Source: Larus michahellis (Eukaryota > Chordata > Aves > Charadriiformes > Laridae). From it: a stretch of DNA of 64,000 nt. Shown here piece by piece: positions 1 through 13,700 of this stretch. Under the pieces are notes generated by a model that saw only the letters and a program-made list of their open reading frames with translations, was not told where the DNA came from and did no database searches. Both the position numbers and the translations under genes were made by a program. Each line of letters opens with the position of its first letter. Position 1 is the stretch's first letter. Where the stretch lies: positions 30,867,071 to 30,931,070 of the forward strand of contig NC_133930.1 of NCBI RefSeq assembly GCF_964199755.1. The letters run 5' to 3'.

Positions 1-370
1 TTTTTGGTCAGACTTGTAAAGCATTTGTCATTTTAAACATTTTTGAGCTTTGCAAAATACAAAAGCGAGGAAGATAAAAACTTCACAAAATAACATAAGT
101 CTCTTGAAAGTTTCAAAAACTAGCTGAGTGAATTTCCATACTAACTTTAAAAAAGCCCAAAACCTCCTCTTTAAGAGCTTTAGCAGAGCTAGTGGTCCTC
201 ACTTCTTGCTGTCATTGGGATCAAGCAGATAAACTGATTGGTATACAGCAAGACTTCAGGCCAGCTCTTCGTGCCACTGTTGCTTGGAAGCCGAAGGTTA
301 AGTTGGATGGTCTTTGGGCCAGTTCAAAGTAGCTATCAACTGTTTGTAGCATCTGTTTACCTAATACTGA

Positions 371-499
<129 letters not shown>

Positions 500-3400
500 G
501 AAAACTGTCCCTCGTTCACAGGATGTGTTGGAATGCAGAACCAAATGTACTTGGTTTGCTGTGTATAATTGACATATGTACACACGTGCATCTTACCTTT
601 GCTGGAAGTGAAATCTGTGTGGCAAATACCCTATCTCAATCTGCATACTGGGGAATCCTGCTGGTTTTCTTTATCAGGATATATTTGTTACTATGAGAAC
701 ATGCTGAAATTTTCAATAGGGAGAGAAGTTATTTTTCTAAGTAAAATATCTAATATATGGTCAGTCTGCAACACCATTATTTGCCTTACTTGGCAATGCA
801 AAAAAGAGGTGACTTAAAATGCATAGAGATTAAGAGATGAAAAGACAGTGTATTTCCTTGTTGAAACGGAGATGCACGGAAAAGACTTCTAGTCTTTTCA
901 TACTGAGTGTATAGTGACTTGGCACCCTGTTTTGTCTGTTGCACAAGGGCTTGTGTTTGTTAATACAGGTTTATAATTTTTTCATTGTTGATGCAGAAAT
1001 GGCTTCTCTGTATAACAAAATAGAAGTGGTTATGTAACCCAGAAACTTCTAATGTGCCTGTCTGAATCAGTTCTCAGCCAGCAATATATGCAAAGAGATG
1101 TAATAGGCTGTGTGATGTACTGTAAGTATTTTGAGGGAAAGGGAGCAAATTGTTCTTAATTTGGAGAGCCAGAAAACCTACTCATTGATATGAAAATTTT
1201 AACTTAAAATAGAAAAGCAAACATGTTATCCAGTTTTTCTTACACTTCTTTTCCTCTGAGTACTATTAGATTCCCTTTATATAATTGAAGATGCAGTGAT
1301 AACAAGTAGAAGTGAAGACATTTTATACAAGGCAGTGTCTTCACTTTGTTTCTGAATATGAAAAAGCTAAACATACTGCTTTTAAATGCTGCTCTTTTAT
1401 TCTTTCCATCTTTGTAATTTTCATGCAGTCGTAAGTGTATCTATAAATTTGAAACTTTTTAAAGCAGAATTAAAAACCTGGAAAATGCCCTCCATTTCAC
1501 AGTTCTTCGCTTTGCTGTTAAGATGATCACCGTATACCTTCCTTCCAGTACAGAAAAAGGAATGCTTATGCCCAGTATCTGACACAGCCAGTCACAACGT
1601 CTAGTCTATTTTGTAATGAAGTGGCTCAAGTTACCTTCTGTTTCTTTCTGTGATGATACCCAACCTAAGACTATTTGGAAGGAGGAATTACAATTGCAAT
1701 TGCTCCACACTCAGCAGGGGGCAAGGACGTGATCCCAGTTACTGAGAACTGGAAGGAGATCAGAGCTACCTGAACAGATTACTTATGCTGTATCATTTGA
1801 CTTTTGAAATAAGTCTAACAAAAATTTATGGACAAGACAACTCTTCGGTTTGCCTTCAGGCATGAAACTTGGGGATAATCTCGTATCACAAAGCAGTAGC
1901 AGTTGCAAGTTGTTTATTTTTAGTTCAAATAATCTTTTTTTGTTGTTTTTACTTATTCTTAAGCATTATTGTTTGCAAAGTACAATGCTTGTTCTTCTTG
2001 GACTTTCGCTGAGAGAAGTTCAATTATGGGGATATACAGCTTGGCAAACTGACCTGACATCCATTTTGTATTTAAAATTAAATGTTCATTTTTAAAATCT
2101 GTGGCAGTGACTCAGTGAAGCAGAGGAGTTACTTTCACTATGGGGCCTCCTTAAGATTTGTGGTTAAGTATATCCATCTTACCAGAAGTTTAAGTACCTC
2201 AACTTTAAAAAAATAAAAAAAAAACAAACCCAACCCTTACTTGTTGTAACATAGTGCCAGTATAGCAGTGTTTTGTACCACTATGATGTTTCTCTCCTGG
2301 CATCACTCATACAAAATTATGATTTTTATAATAGGGAGATTGCTAAATGAGGAGGGCAGCATCAGCCTTCTTTCTGCTCACTGCATTTAATAATGCTTCT
2401 ATTGGATTTCTTGCCACCAAGCACTTGCATAGTTAATTTTTTTAAACTACTTTCATAATCAGTTTTAAGCAGATAACTTTTAAAGTGCTTTGTTCAATTT
2501 AACATCTGTTTTCTCTGTTTCTATACATTGCTTTGAAGATTTAAAATTTTGTGCAAAAGATGTCTTTGCATTTGTAGTCTCAATTGTGTGTGCGTATTTT
2601 TTGTAACAAAAGAAGATAAAGCTTTAAAGCATTGAAACAGCATTTTAGCTGGAATAACATATGCAGGAATTATGTAAAATTTGCAGTGTATGACACTCAG
2701 TAGCTAACTGGTTTCCAGTATATAGTAGACTAAACATAATTTATGTAAAAATCTCAGGGAAGTTTGTGTAATGCAATGAAGAGATCTTCCAGTCTGATAT
2801 TTTTCCAAGTGAATAAAAAGTCTTTTTCTTGTTCTACTACAGTATGACTGATTACCTAGTCTATTTGATTGCATAAATATAGTGTTGAACTCAAGGATAA
2901 TTTTTAAGTGTCTTGTGAATTTTTTTTTTACTTTAATACTTTATAATTTTTAGAGAAAGCCATATCTTTACACTGCAGTATAATTTTGTGCTGTTGGTCA
3001 GGAACATACAGTCTTTTGTAACAAGTCTGTCTGTGCAAAGGGCTTGATCGTTCAGGATGAGTATCCTTAGCTGGGTGAATAGGACCAAGTAGTGCTTAGG
3101 ACTCTCAGGGGATGTGTGATCATCTGCAGCGTCAGTGTTGGGTCCTGGAGCAGACTGAATGGTTTTCTCAAAAAGCTGTTGAGGAGGTAAATCCAGTGAT
3201 TTTGCTGAATTTGCTACTGCCAATTGTAGTAACCATTTTAAAAAGCAAACAAAAAACACTGCATTTTGAAAGCTCTCAGATCTACAGTAGCATTGTATAA
3301 CGCCGTAGTTTTATATAGCCCTTGTATTAACAGACTTGGTTTTTTGTTTTAGAAACTTTCTTCAGTTGGCATTGCATTTGTCATACTTTAGTGTAATCAT

Positions 3401-4560
3401 TATGCTACCCAAAATGCTGTGATTTTTTTTTGTAGAAAAAGTGATGATTTATGCATACCTGACTGCTGCTATGATGTAGAATTAAAATATTAACTGCTTT
3501 GCACTTATATTTGAAATGAAAGAATTTTTCTGTAAGTGCACAATATATCTTATGGAATCTCTGCAAACAGGTATTGTCTAGTGTAATATGGGCTTGTTGT
3601 CTATCAGTGTAGATATGTTAAGTTTCAAAATTAGTTTTTAAATATATTCCACACCTTGCAACAGTCATGTAATAAGCCAGAGGAGGAATGAATTTTCAGG
3701 AAAAGAAACCCATATTCTTGTCAAGTCCTAATATTGATTAAAAGCTTCCATAGTTGAGATAATTATTGCTAAATGCACAGATGAATATAATTGTAAAGAG
3801 ATATGTAAAAATTATTTTATTTTTTCCAGATTTTAAGTTTTTCACTGTTGCATTTAGTTGCGATGTTGACCAACTAACTGCCTTGAAATGTATGGGAAAA
3901 GATGTCACTGTTTGAAGTAGGAAGAAATTTATCTCTTGTAAAGAAAGCAGGTTTTTCAGGAATGTATGATCACAAACACCTGGAGTCTGGAGTTCTGAGA
4001 GCAAAAGTCGAAGAGTAGAAGAATAAGACTGATGGAAAAAGGCTGATGTTCAACACTGAAGAAGCTTTCCAAAATGTGAAATGCACAATGATTTATGAAA
4101 AACTGATGTCTGTTGAAAATGCCGTACCATGACAAATATGTGCTAATATATTTCTGAACTGTGTTTTGTCTGCCTTAAATCTAAAATACTCACAGAGACC
4201 TAACCTGAATGAAAAATACAAGAATTACTATACCAAAAGAAACTGCTTAAGGTTGTGCCATGCCAGACGGCAATTTTGAAAAGGTGTTTGGATAAGAAGT
4301 TTCCTACTGAATTTTGCTTTGTGAATAAGAGGTTTACAATACTTTATATTAAAGTAGAAAAAGTCCCTTTGTGGGGGGGCGGGGGGAAGAAAACACCTGC
4401 TACTTGTGGTTGGATGGCAAACATTTGAACACGTGGTTTGTTGAAGAGAACATGGAAGGGATATTTTTTAGAAAACTGTGTATCGATAGCTGAAACTGAA
4501 CTGTGCATTTCTTTTGAGCTTGGATAATGAAAATAAAATAACTAAATGCAATGAATGGCA
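500..4560 (+). other. JAK2: JAK2 3' UTR and downstream flank, extent uncertain
   Basis: AT-rich sequence after the JAK2 stop with no supported coding exon. The 3' UTR must begin here, but its end cannot be fixed from sequence alone. AATAAA hexamers occur near 2212 (inside an A-rich tract), at 2812-2817 (followed by a T-rich stretch) and at 4532-4537. A perfect 11-bp inverted repeat lies at 1310-1346, and a short G-rich run at about 4373-4387. Short reading frames here show no protein family resemblance. Confidence 0.5.
2812..2817 (+). terminator. Candidate polyadenylation signal for JAK2
   Basis: A canonical AATAAA followed within about 10 bases by a T-rich segment (tctttttcttgttct), the usual arrangement of hexamer plus downstream element. 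It would give a 3' UTR of about 2.3 kb. The hexamer at 4532 is an alternative, so this is a candidate only. Confidence 0.3.
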
Positions 4561-7249
4561 CATGCCTGCCAAGATTTTCTTTTATGTAATACCTAAAATT
4601 ATTTACTGGTATTTAAATCGGTATCGAAGAGAGCTGGTCTGTTTAAAGGGGTAGAATACAGCACATAAAACTTTGTCACCTTCCCAGATTAGCCATATGT
4701 AGTGTTTTACCTTTTAACCTGTATGTACCAAAGTAAAGGTGATATATTGGGTACTCCCTAACGAGAAGAATGGGGTGGGTTGGTTGGTTGTTTTTTTAAG
4801 TTTTCATTAAGCTAATTATTTTGGGATGAAGAAGCACTTCCCTTTGCTCCTCTCTAAACACTGAGAGTGAGTCTGAGACAGGGACCACTAAGAGATTGCC
4901 TATTCTCAAACTACAGCTCTTTAGCATTTCTAACACAATCTCTTATGAAGCCACTTCTTGATTTGCATTACTTTGTCATCTTTTCATACAACTTTCTGGT
5001 AACTTTACATGAAAATTACCACCACCACTTACCTTGAACAGAGTTGAATGCTGTTGTTAAATTTTGAGGACAGTGGCAAAATGGAAAATATGCATATAAA
5101 TATGAGGATGCAAATATATACTTCTTTCATGTGACAAAATATGATCCCAATGAAGTTTAAAGGTTACTATATGTACTGTTCCTGCTGTTCCTCCCAACAC
5201 CTACTGACATGATTGCGGATCTTTAATTGTTCAAGAGAACAAATTTCAGGGAAAATGAAAAAGTTTGAAGAAGACAATACTGTAGGAGATGTCGAAACGT
5301 CATGAATCATGTTGTCCCTATGTCATAAAGTATGGCACGAGATAGCCTTCAATACATTTTTATGTTATGCAATAGTGTGATGTTCTGCTTGTACTTTGTG
5401 ATAAATAGTCATAGTGATTTTAATGAATTCTGCAATAGGTTTAGAAACCCGTCAGACTGCAGTCAGACAAAGTGGAACATTCTTTGTGGATAGTAATAAG
5501 GAAAGAAATAAGAATGTCCAGTATTTGCAAAGATTACCCAAAAATATTACGTCATAATTTCAGGAAGGATTCAGGGAGGCATTTAAAAGAAAATTTAAAA
5601 AAAAAAAAATTAAAAAAATAGAAACTAATTATGTTAATTGTGTAAAGCAACCAAGACAGCATTACTAGTTCAGGTATTTGCCTGTTACAGGGTACTGACA
5701 CAGCTGAGTCTGCCGTAGCGATGCAGACAAATGAATAGATATAATGCCAATTACTGTGACCAAGTGCAGAAACCTTAAATACTAAGGTTATAGTTAAGTC
5801 ATACTAATAAAAGAAGAAGAAGGAGGTAAAGCTTAAAATTCTTCAAGTTTTATATGACTAATTTTTTTGAGCAAAGCGGAAACATCCAGGAGTGGAAAGG
5901 ATTCGAGAACTGTTAGTTAAATTAATTCTGCAGCACAGGAAGTATTGAACTCTAGTGAACTGTGTTGTGTTGGGTTTCTTGGTTGGGTTTTTTTCAGGGA
6001 ATGAGAAAAAATGAGTAACATACTAAACTGAGGTACTACCTTAAACTTCTGCAAGACTGCAATAGCTAATTTGCTGTGTGCCTGTTTTTCTGTGTATTCA
6101 GTTGCATTTTCTATATGCAGCTGTGCCATAAAACTTCAGCTCATTGAAGAGTATCAGTCAAAAAAAACAAAGCAACTCATGTATAGAAACAACTCTGCAT
6201 TGCTTATGTTTCTTCTAGATGTTTTCCCTTTTTTGTTGTAAAGAAGTGAAACTTTTAGTGAACTTATAAAAAAAGAAGCTCACATCCACATAAACTTAGG
6301 AAAAAAAAAAAGTCAAGTAGTCAAATAGTGGTCTCTGCAACAAAGTAGGATCACTACTGAAAGTCTGGGTGGTAACGGAGCTGTTCTTTTAGGATCCAAT
6401 TTTGACATTTGCGTTCTGCCCAAGTCTTACCTGAGACATGATTGTTTTTATTATTAGTTCTGTTAAGGAACCAACCTCTCCTCTGAATTACACTGCTTCT
6501 GCAGAGGAATATTTAACTCAGTGGGAGTTCTTCATGCAATGCAACTTTATTCCATTTGTCAAGGTTTCTTCTGAGACTCTGAAAAAATGCTGAGCACCCT
6601 GACAGTTCTGGAACTCTGGGTGGTAGTGTGTCCTGTTCTGGAGTTAAGCCAGAAAAAGGTTTGCATTTGAGAAGGTAAGTGCATGCGCACATTGAGTTGC
6701 CATATATTTTTCTAGAATTTCTCATTGGAAATGCGTGAAAGGACTGTGGAGCACGTGAGCAACAGAAAGCTTGGTGCTACAGGGCCAAACGTGATTTCTG
6801 TTTGGGTTAATTCCTGTGTTTGTCTGGGAGGTGGCTGCTCTCGGAAATCCACACAACCCACGGTTCGGGGCTGCGCTGCACATCTGACTTGCACTCGTGT
6901 GAAGCATGTGATACGCTACCCAGTATTAACTCTAGAGAATATGAATTTGAAGGCAAACAGCAGCCTAGACAGCAAAAATTCTCATATTAAAGTCAAAAAA
7001 AATGTGACTGAAAGATAGGACTTGGAGAAATCCAGGTGTATAATAACCCCATGCATGCATTTCACAGAGCCAGATACCAGTGATGCAAACGGGTCAAAGG
7101 AAACAGGACTGCAAGAATTAAATCTGGAAAATGTTTCGTTAAGCCATAAGATTTGAAAGACATGGTCCTGTCATAAACCAGGTCATTTTTTTTTTTACTC
7201 TTTCCTAGAGTATCAAACTGCAGTTTGAGTGTGTTTGAGCTACATTTGG

Positions 7250-7700
7250 AGTAATGCTAACTCCGAAGCATTACAGCACTGAACAGAAGAAAGGCAAAGT
7301 TGAACAGCGGGGGTTCTGGGGCAGTTTGGGACCTGCTGGCGCTGCCCCGTCGTGCCGGAGTTGCTGGTGGAACCGGGAGGCTGGTGCCCAGGATGTGCCT
7401 CTGCCCTGCGCCGCCACGCAGCATCCCCCCGCGTGCCCATGGGGACGGCAGAAAGGCTGGCCATCACAGCAGGCAAAACCAAAAGCCTGGGTGCTTCAAG
7501 GAGGAGTTGGCGGGCGTTCGCGTATCTTGTAGTTCTGGTTCACGGTTGTTGCCGTCGGGTCAACGGACACGCAGATCCCAAGGCAGATATGGTCTGCAGT
7601 GCTGGGAGCAAGGCTTGATGGCTCTGCCAGGCACGTGTGGAGGTGTAAGGGGAGGAGGATCCCCGAGTCTCCATGCAGCTGTGTGACAACCAGGCATTGT
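7250..7700. other. GC-rich patch in intergenic DNA, unexplained
   Basis: A local rise in G+C and CpG within AT-rich surroundings gives overlapping open frames in several phases on both strands, as expected of GC-rich non-coding DNA. I do not recognise a protein family, a repeat consensus or a splice-site arrangement. It could be a weak CpG island, an eroded repeat or an exon of a non-coding RNA. Confidence 0.35.
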
Positions 7701-8399
7701 GTAGGGGACGCTTCTGTGAGGCCTTTGTGAGCCCTGGGCTTGTCCTTCGGGAGTGCATCCTTCTGCAACGTGGCTGTGGGGAAGATTCTGGCAGGTGGCA
7801 GAGAGGGGTTTTTTTGTTGTTTTTTTTTTTAATGCTATCATTAAAAAAAATGAACTAATTGAGATAAATTGCAATTGCCAGGGAACAACACCAAAAGCTA
7901 CAGAAAGCATCTCTGAGCTTCTAAACCAAAACTGCAGATTACTGGAGCATGAACTGGAATTCAGGAGCATGAGGTTGTATTTATAACATGAGAATGTAGT
8001 TTGATGAAAGGATAGCTGGAATCAAGCTTCCCTACTTTTTGCATCCATACCCTTAACTAGTATTTTTTTCTCAGCAGAAGAAATTAGTGATAAGTGGAAA
8101 GCAGAATGGTATCCAGTATTGAAAGGTCTTTGTGAGGTGTTAACTTAAATTTCAAATCCACGGAGAAGATCTGAATAAGGAACACTTGCATGTCAGCAAG
8201 GTACTGGATATGCTCTTTGTTTCTCAGGACTAAGCAAGATTTTGTTATTTTGCTGTAAGGTGCATAACTCTAAGGCTACAAGGAAGTTGATATAGGGATA
8301 TCACGACCTCCTTACAAAGGCCATCCCATGTTGCAGGTGCCTGGGCAGCCGTGCTGTTACAGGACCAATATGATACAGAAGAAAGAGGCTGCCCCTAGA

Positions 8400-8800
8400 G
8401 GAACTTCAGCCTGCTGTATTGGGGCCGTTCGGCCCTTGGGGACCTGTGGCTCCAGAGCTGGTCAATCAGCGTCTCCCACTAGTGCGCTCGGTTGGTAAGT
8501 GTACAAAGATTTGGAGCAGGCCAACCAGGATCGTGACTGTTGGCAAAGGCAAAGCTTTGCTTTGGGGCGGGAGGGGAGCAGAGCGTGAGCTCCCTGTGCC
8601 GCCATCCATCAGGGAGGTGTGTGGCAGGGAGCGTGGAAGCCCAGCCCCGCACAGAGGCAGGATGTGGCTGAGGTGCAGCTGCTCCAGCTGGGAACTGAGC
8701 CCTGCAGTGAGGCCGCTGGGAAGGAGCGAGGCGGTCCCCTGGGCTTAACTCTGCTGGCGTGTGGTGGCCATCACTGGGGCTGGTCTCAGGTGGTTGTATA
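8400..8800. other. Second GC-rich patch in intergenic DNA, unexplained
   Basis: This patch has similar composition to the one at 7.3 kb. It is open in more than one frame but shows no family motif. It includes the short palindromic stretch ggccgttcggcc near 8422. No promoter or exon can be supported from sequence alone. Confidence 0.3.
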
Positions 8801-11039
8801 TGGGTGTGCAACATGAGCAAGTGAAAAGCCTGTCCCGTGCTTGGTTTAATACGTTAAGCTTAGCAACGTCAAACGGTTTGTTACCTGCCCTCACCCCAAC
8901 AGAAGTATACTGCGATTTCAGCCCGTGTTTTCCATTACTGACCTCATCCACCAGACTGAGGGCCTGCTGAGGCAGAGCCATCGGTGCCATGTAGGAAACA
9001 GCCACCAAACCACTCGCTAAAAAAAAGTATTTGGGGCATCAACAAAAGCCAGAGGAGTGCACAGGGACTCAAGAAACAGGAACATCTACGAAACTGAGGT
9101 GGCTTTAAAACTAAGAAACAGATTTCTTTTCAACTGAGAACGAGTTTTAAGGATTTTAAGTTTAGAATGAAAACTCTAGCAATCTTTTATAAGCACATCT
9201 CCCTTAGGCACCTAGGCAAAACTTTTGGATCTCTCCAAAACACATTTTTATTCAAATTATCATCTTTACCTTGCTTTCTTTTGTCTGTATTGTCAGACCT
9301 TCAAATTGCATGGTTGAACAGAGAGGAAGATGTCAAACATACTTTGCTTGCGCTACAAACGACGGAATGGAAAACATAAAATTTTCAGTCAATCCTGGGT
9401 CTTCAACTAGTGCATCTGTGGAGATAAACCTGATTATAGAGATAAGAGATCTCAAAGAAATTGTTTCTTTTTAACGATATGCAATAATAAGAATGTAATT
9501 ATGTCAGATGACTTCAATAAATACACCTACCACCTTGTAAAAGACTCTCAGAAGAACTGGAAATGTGAGAACTAAAAGCTGGATTAAGTATGCTGGAAGG
9601 AAAAAGGATATTATTGCAGAGTTGTATCAGGATTGCTGCAAGTCAGACTACCTAAACAAGGATAGCAGAAAAATCCTCTCCGAGTCCAAAGTGTGTGATC
9701 AGTGTATATTTTAGGTACATACAATCAGTTTTAGCCGGGTGGTGCGTGATTGGACGCTACGTGGTGGGAGAAAATTAAGATGTTATTTCATTCCCTCTGT
9801 AATACAGCTGCCACCATATTACTGATTTCTTAAAAAGAAAAAAGAATCCTACAAATGTAATAGCTATTAGTGATTTTGCTTTGCTGCTGTAATCATGACT
9901 ACTGTTTTACTAAACCTAGACAACTCATTTTAACTTTAGTCTTTATACATGCATAAAAAATTTTAGAAAGCTTTTGTAAAACTTTTTTAAGAAATTAAGC
10001 ATTAACAAATCAGATATTTAAATTAGTTAAATATAACTGAGTATATAGCTCAAATGTATTGCAATTCATTTAAAATTGCAGTTATTTCCCCCCAACAAGA
10101 ACTCCAGTTAGCAATCATCTTGTGTGTTACTGAGTACATCTAACCTGAACGATGAAACAACAAAAGCTAAACAATTACATCAAGAGGAGTTGAAAAGAAC
10201 AGCTATTAAATGTGGATGCTAGATGCGTTGCCTGAGCTACAGCCGATTGAGCTCTAATCAGATCAATGGGCTTTTCTAACTATGTCATTAAAAACTCCAA
10301 GTCAGGCCACTATAAGAAGTGGCTTCTCCTCAGAAATACTGATCTATCAATTAAAAAGGTGAATCAAACTTAACATCTAGCCCATGTACAGCAGATTCCG
10401 TATAGGACGTGTGAAGCTTACAATTAAGTACATGCAGGTTCTTACCTCTGAATGGACCTCTGAAAAGGCCTGGAATAAAATCTAATGTTAAACCTAAGCT
10501 TGGCTTCAGCCTTCAACAGAAGAGCATCTGATATAAGGACATAAATCCTTCTATTCGCTTAGCCAAAGATATTACTATTTAAAAGGATATTTTGATAGCA
10601 AATGAAAAAAAAAAAAAAGACTAAAAGAACTTCTCCATTAAGGACCAAACAGGTTGCAATCCCACTGCAAACTGAATTACTAAATGGGGGCAGAAAAGTT
10701 TCGCAAATCTTTCAGAAATCACAGGAGAATTCCCAAAGTGAGAGAAAATTCCTTAGATACGAGGACTGTCAAATGGCTTTTAAAGGAACTGGCCTAAGTT
10801 TCTTTTCAGTATAAATGTATAGTTTAGACTAATGGACAGGGAGATTGAATCAGGTGATCATAATCAAGTCCTTTTATCGTACCACATACCACTTACTAAG
10901 TATCCCAAAATGATAGTTTTCTGCTATTTATAAAAAAGTCATAATTGTAAGATCCCGGGAAAGGGATTAGGGATTGTTTATATCTTTGCAGATCTACCTC
11001 TCCTGCCATATTGAAGTCGTTCTTGATAAATATTTATCC

Positions 11040-13700
11040 AATATCCAGTGAGGATACCACAACCTGTACGGGAAGTCTATTCCAGTGATTATTTTGCCTT
11101 GCTCTGAAGAAGTCTTTTCAGATTCTAAAATATATTTCTATAGGCTAAACACATTGCTCTTTGTCTTACACTGACTTTGTAAAATTTCTGTCTTTCATCT
11201 TTACTGCTACCTTTATGTAGCCGAAGACTTCTGCAAGTTCTTTCCTCAGCCTTTGCTCTGTATTAAAGAACTGCTATTTCTACATTCTTTCTTTAGAAGC
11301 CATATTTTCTATATCTTTGATAATTCTTGTTAATGTTTTACAGACTTCTTCCTTCCTGAATCGTGGTGTCCCAAACTGGGCATGGTACCGCAGGCCTTAT
11401 TTATTCCCACATCTCTTACAGTTAAGATTCTCATTTGTATATCTCTGTATGATGTTTGCCTGGTTTTATAATGTGATATTGTTATCTCATTCTGTGATCA
11501 TCTACAACTCCAGATTCTTCTGTATAGACAGACACCCCTTCTATTTATGTTTTTGATTATTCCTTAGTTTAGGAAATAATTTCCCTAATTTTTAAGATCA
11601 GTCTGAACTCCTCCACCATAATTCCAGCCCCTTCCTTCTTAATGCCATCTGCAAATTCCTCTGCATGTTTTGTCTAGTTCTTTCTGCATCTTCATTGTCT
11701 CTCTTCCTTCTTGCAAGGAACTAATGAAGATGTCAAATAGTACCGGACCAAAGAGAGGATGCTCTGAACTCAGTTTGGTCTGTCTCTGCTCCTTGACAGC
11801 ACACCTTCGATAAATGCCTGGAACCTCACACTAAGAGGGTGCGACAGCACTCCTCTTATTAATAGTTTAGTTCAGTTTGTGTTACCTTGTCTTATTCGCA
11901 AGGATTGTCAGTTTTGATGCCAAGATGTATAACGTCTTACCTAGCCACAAGATTTGATTTTTGTTTCTTATTTTTAAATCCATGATGGTTGTTCTTCATC
12001 ATCTTCTAAGTACCTGCATGTTGTTTATTTGACTGTTTGCTACATTTCCTCTTGCCCCCTGAATTACAGTCAGACTGACTGATCTGTAACTCTCTGTCCA
12101 CTTATTAAAGAGTTTGTATATATTTTTTTTCCTACTACCTGAAAACTTTCTTGTCCTCTTTGAATTCCCACAGGTTGGGAATGTCAATGATTCTGTGGTC
12201 ATAGCCTGGGGAGGGTGCAAACACCCACCTTAACAAGCTGTCTGTAAATTGTTCTTTCCTGAGCTGAGATGGACACACTTGAGCCCCAGCCATACCCTGG
12301 CTCAGGCTGACTGAGGGGCAACCGGCCCCGCGCCCTGGGGTGAAGCTGCGAGATGGAAAGCTCCTGGGTCACGTATGAGGGAGTGAAGATGCCTCCAAAA
12401 AATATTTCCAAAGGTGGTTTCAAAACCCAGAAGTGCAAGATAACCACTGTACAGAACAAGACACCAGAGCTAAACTGAAGACATCTATCTTGTCTATGTT
12501 ACCTATAAATATTACCACCCGGATGGGCCCAGCTTGAGCTCTCCCTGAGTCGCAGCTGGCCTGCGCGCCAGGCAGCTCTCCCCTCCCACAGGGGCACCTC
12601 TCAGGATCTGAGATGCCTTACCTAAGACCCTTCCGTACCCCAGACGGAGAGATCCCTTACCTACGACAGATCCTCTGCAAGTGACTGATAGCATGCTGAA
12701 TTGATACTAATGAAATACTACTAATCCCTATAGCTATTCAATATTATTGTAAACATTGTACAGGTAATTCCATTAGGCATAAACCATTGTCCAAGTCTGA
12801 GACTAAGGTTGGACTCAGCTGCACCTAGGTTCCATAAGGAGTTTAGAAAGCAAGGGGGTCTGCTCTGAACCTTGTGACTCAAGCGGAGGGTCTTCCCTGC
12901 TCTTTGCATCTCCTGACTCTGTGTGAATCACTTTAACTCAATTCTAACTCAATTTTCCTTTGTATGTTTCTTCCATGAGTAATTAGTAAGGTAAACCTTG
13001 CCATCAAACTTACTGAACCTTGCCAAACCACTGTTAAACTTTGTTAAATTCCATGAAATTTATTGAATTCTGTCAAATTATTATTTTACCTCAATAAAAT
13101 GTATTCTCTCTTTCAAGTGAGGAGCATTCCACTCGTCTGCGACATTAGCCTACTATCAGTTCTCCGCCCTAGATCACCAGTGCAGTTGTGCTGGTCGATT
13201 GCACTTGGTAACTTCAGTAAATACTGGAGCATGGGGGGAGACATTAGGTTTTTATCTTTTTTACTTCTCTATGTCATGATTTGTTTTAACGCTCCTTTCT
13301 TCCCTAGAAATGATGACTATATGATGGTCATTCTTTCTTATGATGCCCACCATGTCCACATTCTCAGCCAGATCTGTGGCAGTGGCTGTAATTAAACAGC
13401 ACATTGCACTCCAGTTGGTCTCTCCATCTTCTGCAGAGTGCTTCAACACCTTTCCAGAATTTTCTGGATACCCCGTGTACTTCTGTATTGCTTCATCGTC
13501 AGAACGATAATTGAAATTTCCCATTAGTATGAAGTTTTTATGCTTTTGATAAGTCCTTTGGTCACCCAGTGAAAGGCTCATCTCCATTATCTTCTTTATT
13601 TACAGCCTACCATAGTCCCCTACATGACAGCAATATTGCTTTTACTGGGAAATATTTACTCCCTCAAGCCTCCGTTAGCCCTTCTGGACTAAAGAATAAG
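11040..13700 (-). mobile_element. Ancient CR1/L3-type LINE, minus strand, interrupted by an LTR
   Basis: A heavily mutated LINE read right to left. Reverse-strand translation of 13261-13587 contains FILMGNFNYRSDD, which matches the LMGDFNxPD core of CR1 endonucleases, and ends with an HIVIIS block like the DHxMVEF end of that domain. Reverse-strand translation near 12000-12120 gives WTESYRSVSLTVIQGA, matching the NYRPVSLTSIPGK motif at the start of CR1 reverse transcriptase. The stretch 11050-11990 resembles the antisense of the 3' portion of L3-type CR1 elements of turtles, crocodiles and birds, including the 'ccaaactgggcatggtaccgc' region. Frameshifts and stops throughout show it is long dead. 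The endonuclease and polymerase parts are separated by the putative LTR at 12194-13144. The family call rests on remembered consensus, not a search. Confidence 0.7.
12194..13144 (+). mobile_element. Putative solo LTR of an endogenous retrovirus inserted in the old LINE
   Basis: This roughly 950-bp block interrupts the old LINE between its endonuclease and polymerase segments. It starts TGTGGTCATA and ends GCGACA, consistent with the TG...CA ends of LTRs. It contains a TATA-like box (ctataaatat, about 12503-12512) and an AATAAA at 13093-13098, 46 bases before the right end. The run of taactcaattctaactc and the final 'tttcaagtgagg' region resemble avian LTRs I recall, but I cannot name the family. 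No matching target-site duplication was found at the boundaries chosen, and no primer-binding site or gag/pol sequence follows, so a solo LTR with somewhat uncertain ends is the best reading. Confidence 0.5.

Larger units (their letters stand above)
4561..11039. other. Intergenic region between JAK2 and the old LINE
   Basis: About 6.5 kb of mainly AT-rich DNA in which I see no exon, tRNA or clear transposon. Homopolymer A/T runs occur near 5590, 6300, 7190, 7820 and 10604. Two stretches, about 7250-7700 and 8400-8800, are markedly richer in G+C and CpG than their surroundings and are listed separately. Short reading frames throughout look like chance. Confidence 0.5.
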
